Shown here in pieces: positions 63,010-64,000 of a DNA stretch of 64,000 bases. The position numbers and the translations under genes were made by a program. Each line of letters starts with the position of its first letter. The stretch's first letter is position 1. Location: contig NMRA01000306.1 in assembly GCA_002633005.1 (NCBI GenBank), positions 210,464 to 274,463 of the forward strand. Reading direction: 5' to 3'. The notes below the pieces were generated by a model. The model did not search any database. It was not told where the DNA came from and worked only from the letters and a program-made list of their open reading frames with translations. This DNA comes from Phoronis australis. Taxonomy: Eukaryota > Phoronida > Phoronidae.

Positions 63010-64000
63010 CGGCGTTATCAAGATTGTTTTTATGCGCCCACATATTTATATGTGGACGCATTATGCCGTCATCTCCGTCCGTCCGTCCGTCCGTCCGCCC
63101 GTCTGTCCGGCGTCCGGCGTCCGCTGCTCTATCTCCAAAACCCTTTGACATATGTTCATGAAATTTGGCACGTATGTTCCATTCATGAATGGGACGGCAT
63201 GTGCGAACTTTCGGACGCATCCGACTACCGGTGTGCCCCCTAGGGGCAATTTTAGTTTTTTACGCTTACCTTTGTATCTAAGTCCTGAACGGATTTTCAT
63301 GAAATTTGGTATGTAGGCACTTATTAGTGAGGTGACGCTACCCTCCCGTTTTCAGATGAATTGGACATAGTTTGCGCCACATGGTTGCCATTTTTAGTGT
63401 TTTTGTGCGTCAACCCCTCTATCAACCAAACCGCTCAAAGATGATTGTGAAAATTGGCATGTGTATGCTTACTATGTAGAGGACGGTTGACGATGATTTT
63501 CCGACGATTTCGACTACTGTGGCGCCTCCTAGTGGCAGTTTTGTTTTTTTTTTCGCCTATGGCTGTATCTCCTAAACCGTTCGTAGAATTTTTACGAAAT
63601 TGTGTAAGTATATTTATATGATGTTAACAACAGAGCATGACGACTTTTGGACGGATCCGACTACCGGTGTGCCCTCTAGTGGCAATTTTAGTTTTTTACG
63701 CTTACCTTTGTATCTTCAAAAGTCCTGTACGGATTTTCATGAAATTTGGTATGTAAGCACGTATTAGTGAGATGACGCTATCCTCCTGTTTCCAGATGGA
63801 TTCGACATAATTTGCGCCACCTAGTGGCCATTTTTACTGTTTTCGAGTCTGTATTTTTGCGTCCACCCCTCTATCAACCAAACCGCTCAAAGGATGGTTG
63901 TGAAAATTGGCATGTATGTGCTTTCTATAAAGAAGACAGCTGACAATGATTTTCAGACGATTTGGATTACTGTGGCGCCTCCTAGTGGCAGTTTTTTTTT
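63010..64000. repeat. Tandem ~436-bp repeats with a (CCGT)n start
   Basis: A short CCGT run at 63077-63103 is followed by repeats: ACTACCGGTGTGCCC, GCAATTTTAGTTTTTTACGC and GATTTTCATGAAATTTGGTA at about 63225-63310 recur at about 63660-63750. TCAACCAAACCGCTCAAAG (63422 and 63874) and TGTGGCGCCTCCTAGTGGCA (63519 and 63970) recur at about 450-bp spacing. The ORFs here are artefacts of the repeat. Confidence 0.85.

Overview
The window is animal genomic DNA. Short exons with canonical GT/AG splice sites are scattered through AT-rich introns, and secreted metazoan domain types (C-type lectin, F5/8-type C/discoidin, thrombospondin type 1, PAN/apple) are shuffled on phase-1 introns. The repeat content (tRNA-derived SINE-like elements, a 5'-truncated LINE with an (ATGAG)n tail, a TTAA-flanked Kolobok-like element with THAP remnants, hAT-like MITEs, foldback elements) and this domain mixture suggest a marine invertebrate, perhaps a hemichordate, cephalochordate or similar. 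The species cannot be fixed from the sequence alone.

Nearly all coding sequence I can support lies on the + strand and reads as one very large, internally repeated gene that runs through the window (311-62693) and is cut off at both ends. I placed 55 exons by hand. Every junction keeps frame, no exon holds a premature stop, and together they give about 2,954 open codons. The repeating module is PAN/apple - CTLD (2 exons) - discoidin DS1 (3 exons) - discoidin DS2 (3 exons) - TSP1 - short Cys-bearing connector exon, then PAN again. Module 0 (311-17477) enters in mid-CTLD and has four discoidin domains, DSa-DSd. Module 1 is 17875-28084 and module 2 is 28329-43525; module 2 carries an extra CTLD between DS1 and DS2. 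Module 3 is 43651-57306. Module 4 (58193-62693) leaves the window inside its DS1 domain. Modules 1-3 are close copies of each other; modules 0 and 4 are more diverged.

The product would be a giant secreted or surface protein with many carbohydrate- or lipid-binding-type domains. No signal peptide, start codon, stop codon or poly(A) region could be assigned, so tandem separate genes are not formally excluded. Phase-1 connector exons between TSP1 and the next PAN argue for a single reading frame.

Introns hold the rest: two inverted repeat pairs around the DSa-DSc exons, a duplicated exon next to an N, a vestigial stop-containing exon, a THAP-bearing transposon, several MITE-like elements, minisatellites and, at the right end, tandem ~436-bp repeats. 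Introns in which I see nothing recognisable: 1-310, 9086-9441, 9642-10050, 10159-10838, 13525-14039, 17478-17874, 19175-19574, 21244-21744, 26471-26877, 27218-28024, 28605-29428, 30064-30681, 32909-33473, 35153-35712, 35936-36414, 36437-37073, 42984-43465, 44274-45052, 45271-45581, 47757-48189, 53184-54151, 57307-58192 and 61369-62014.
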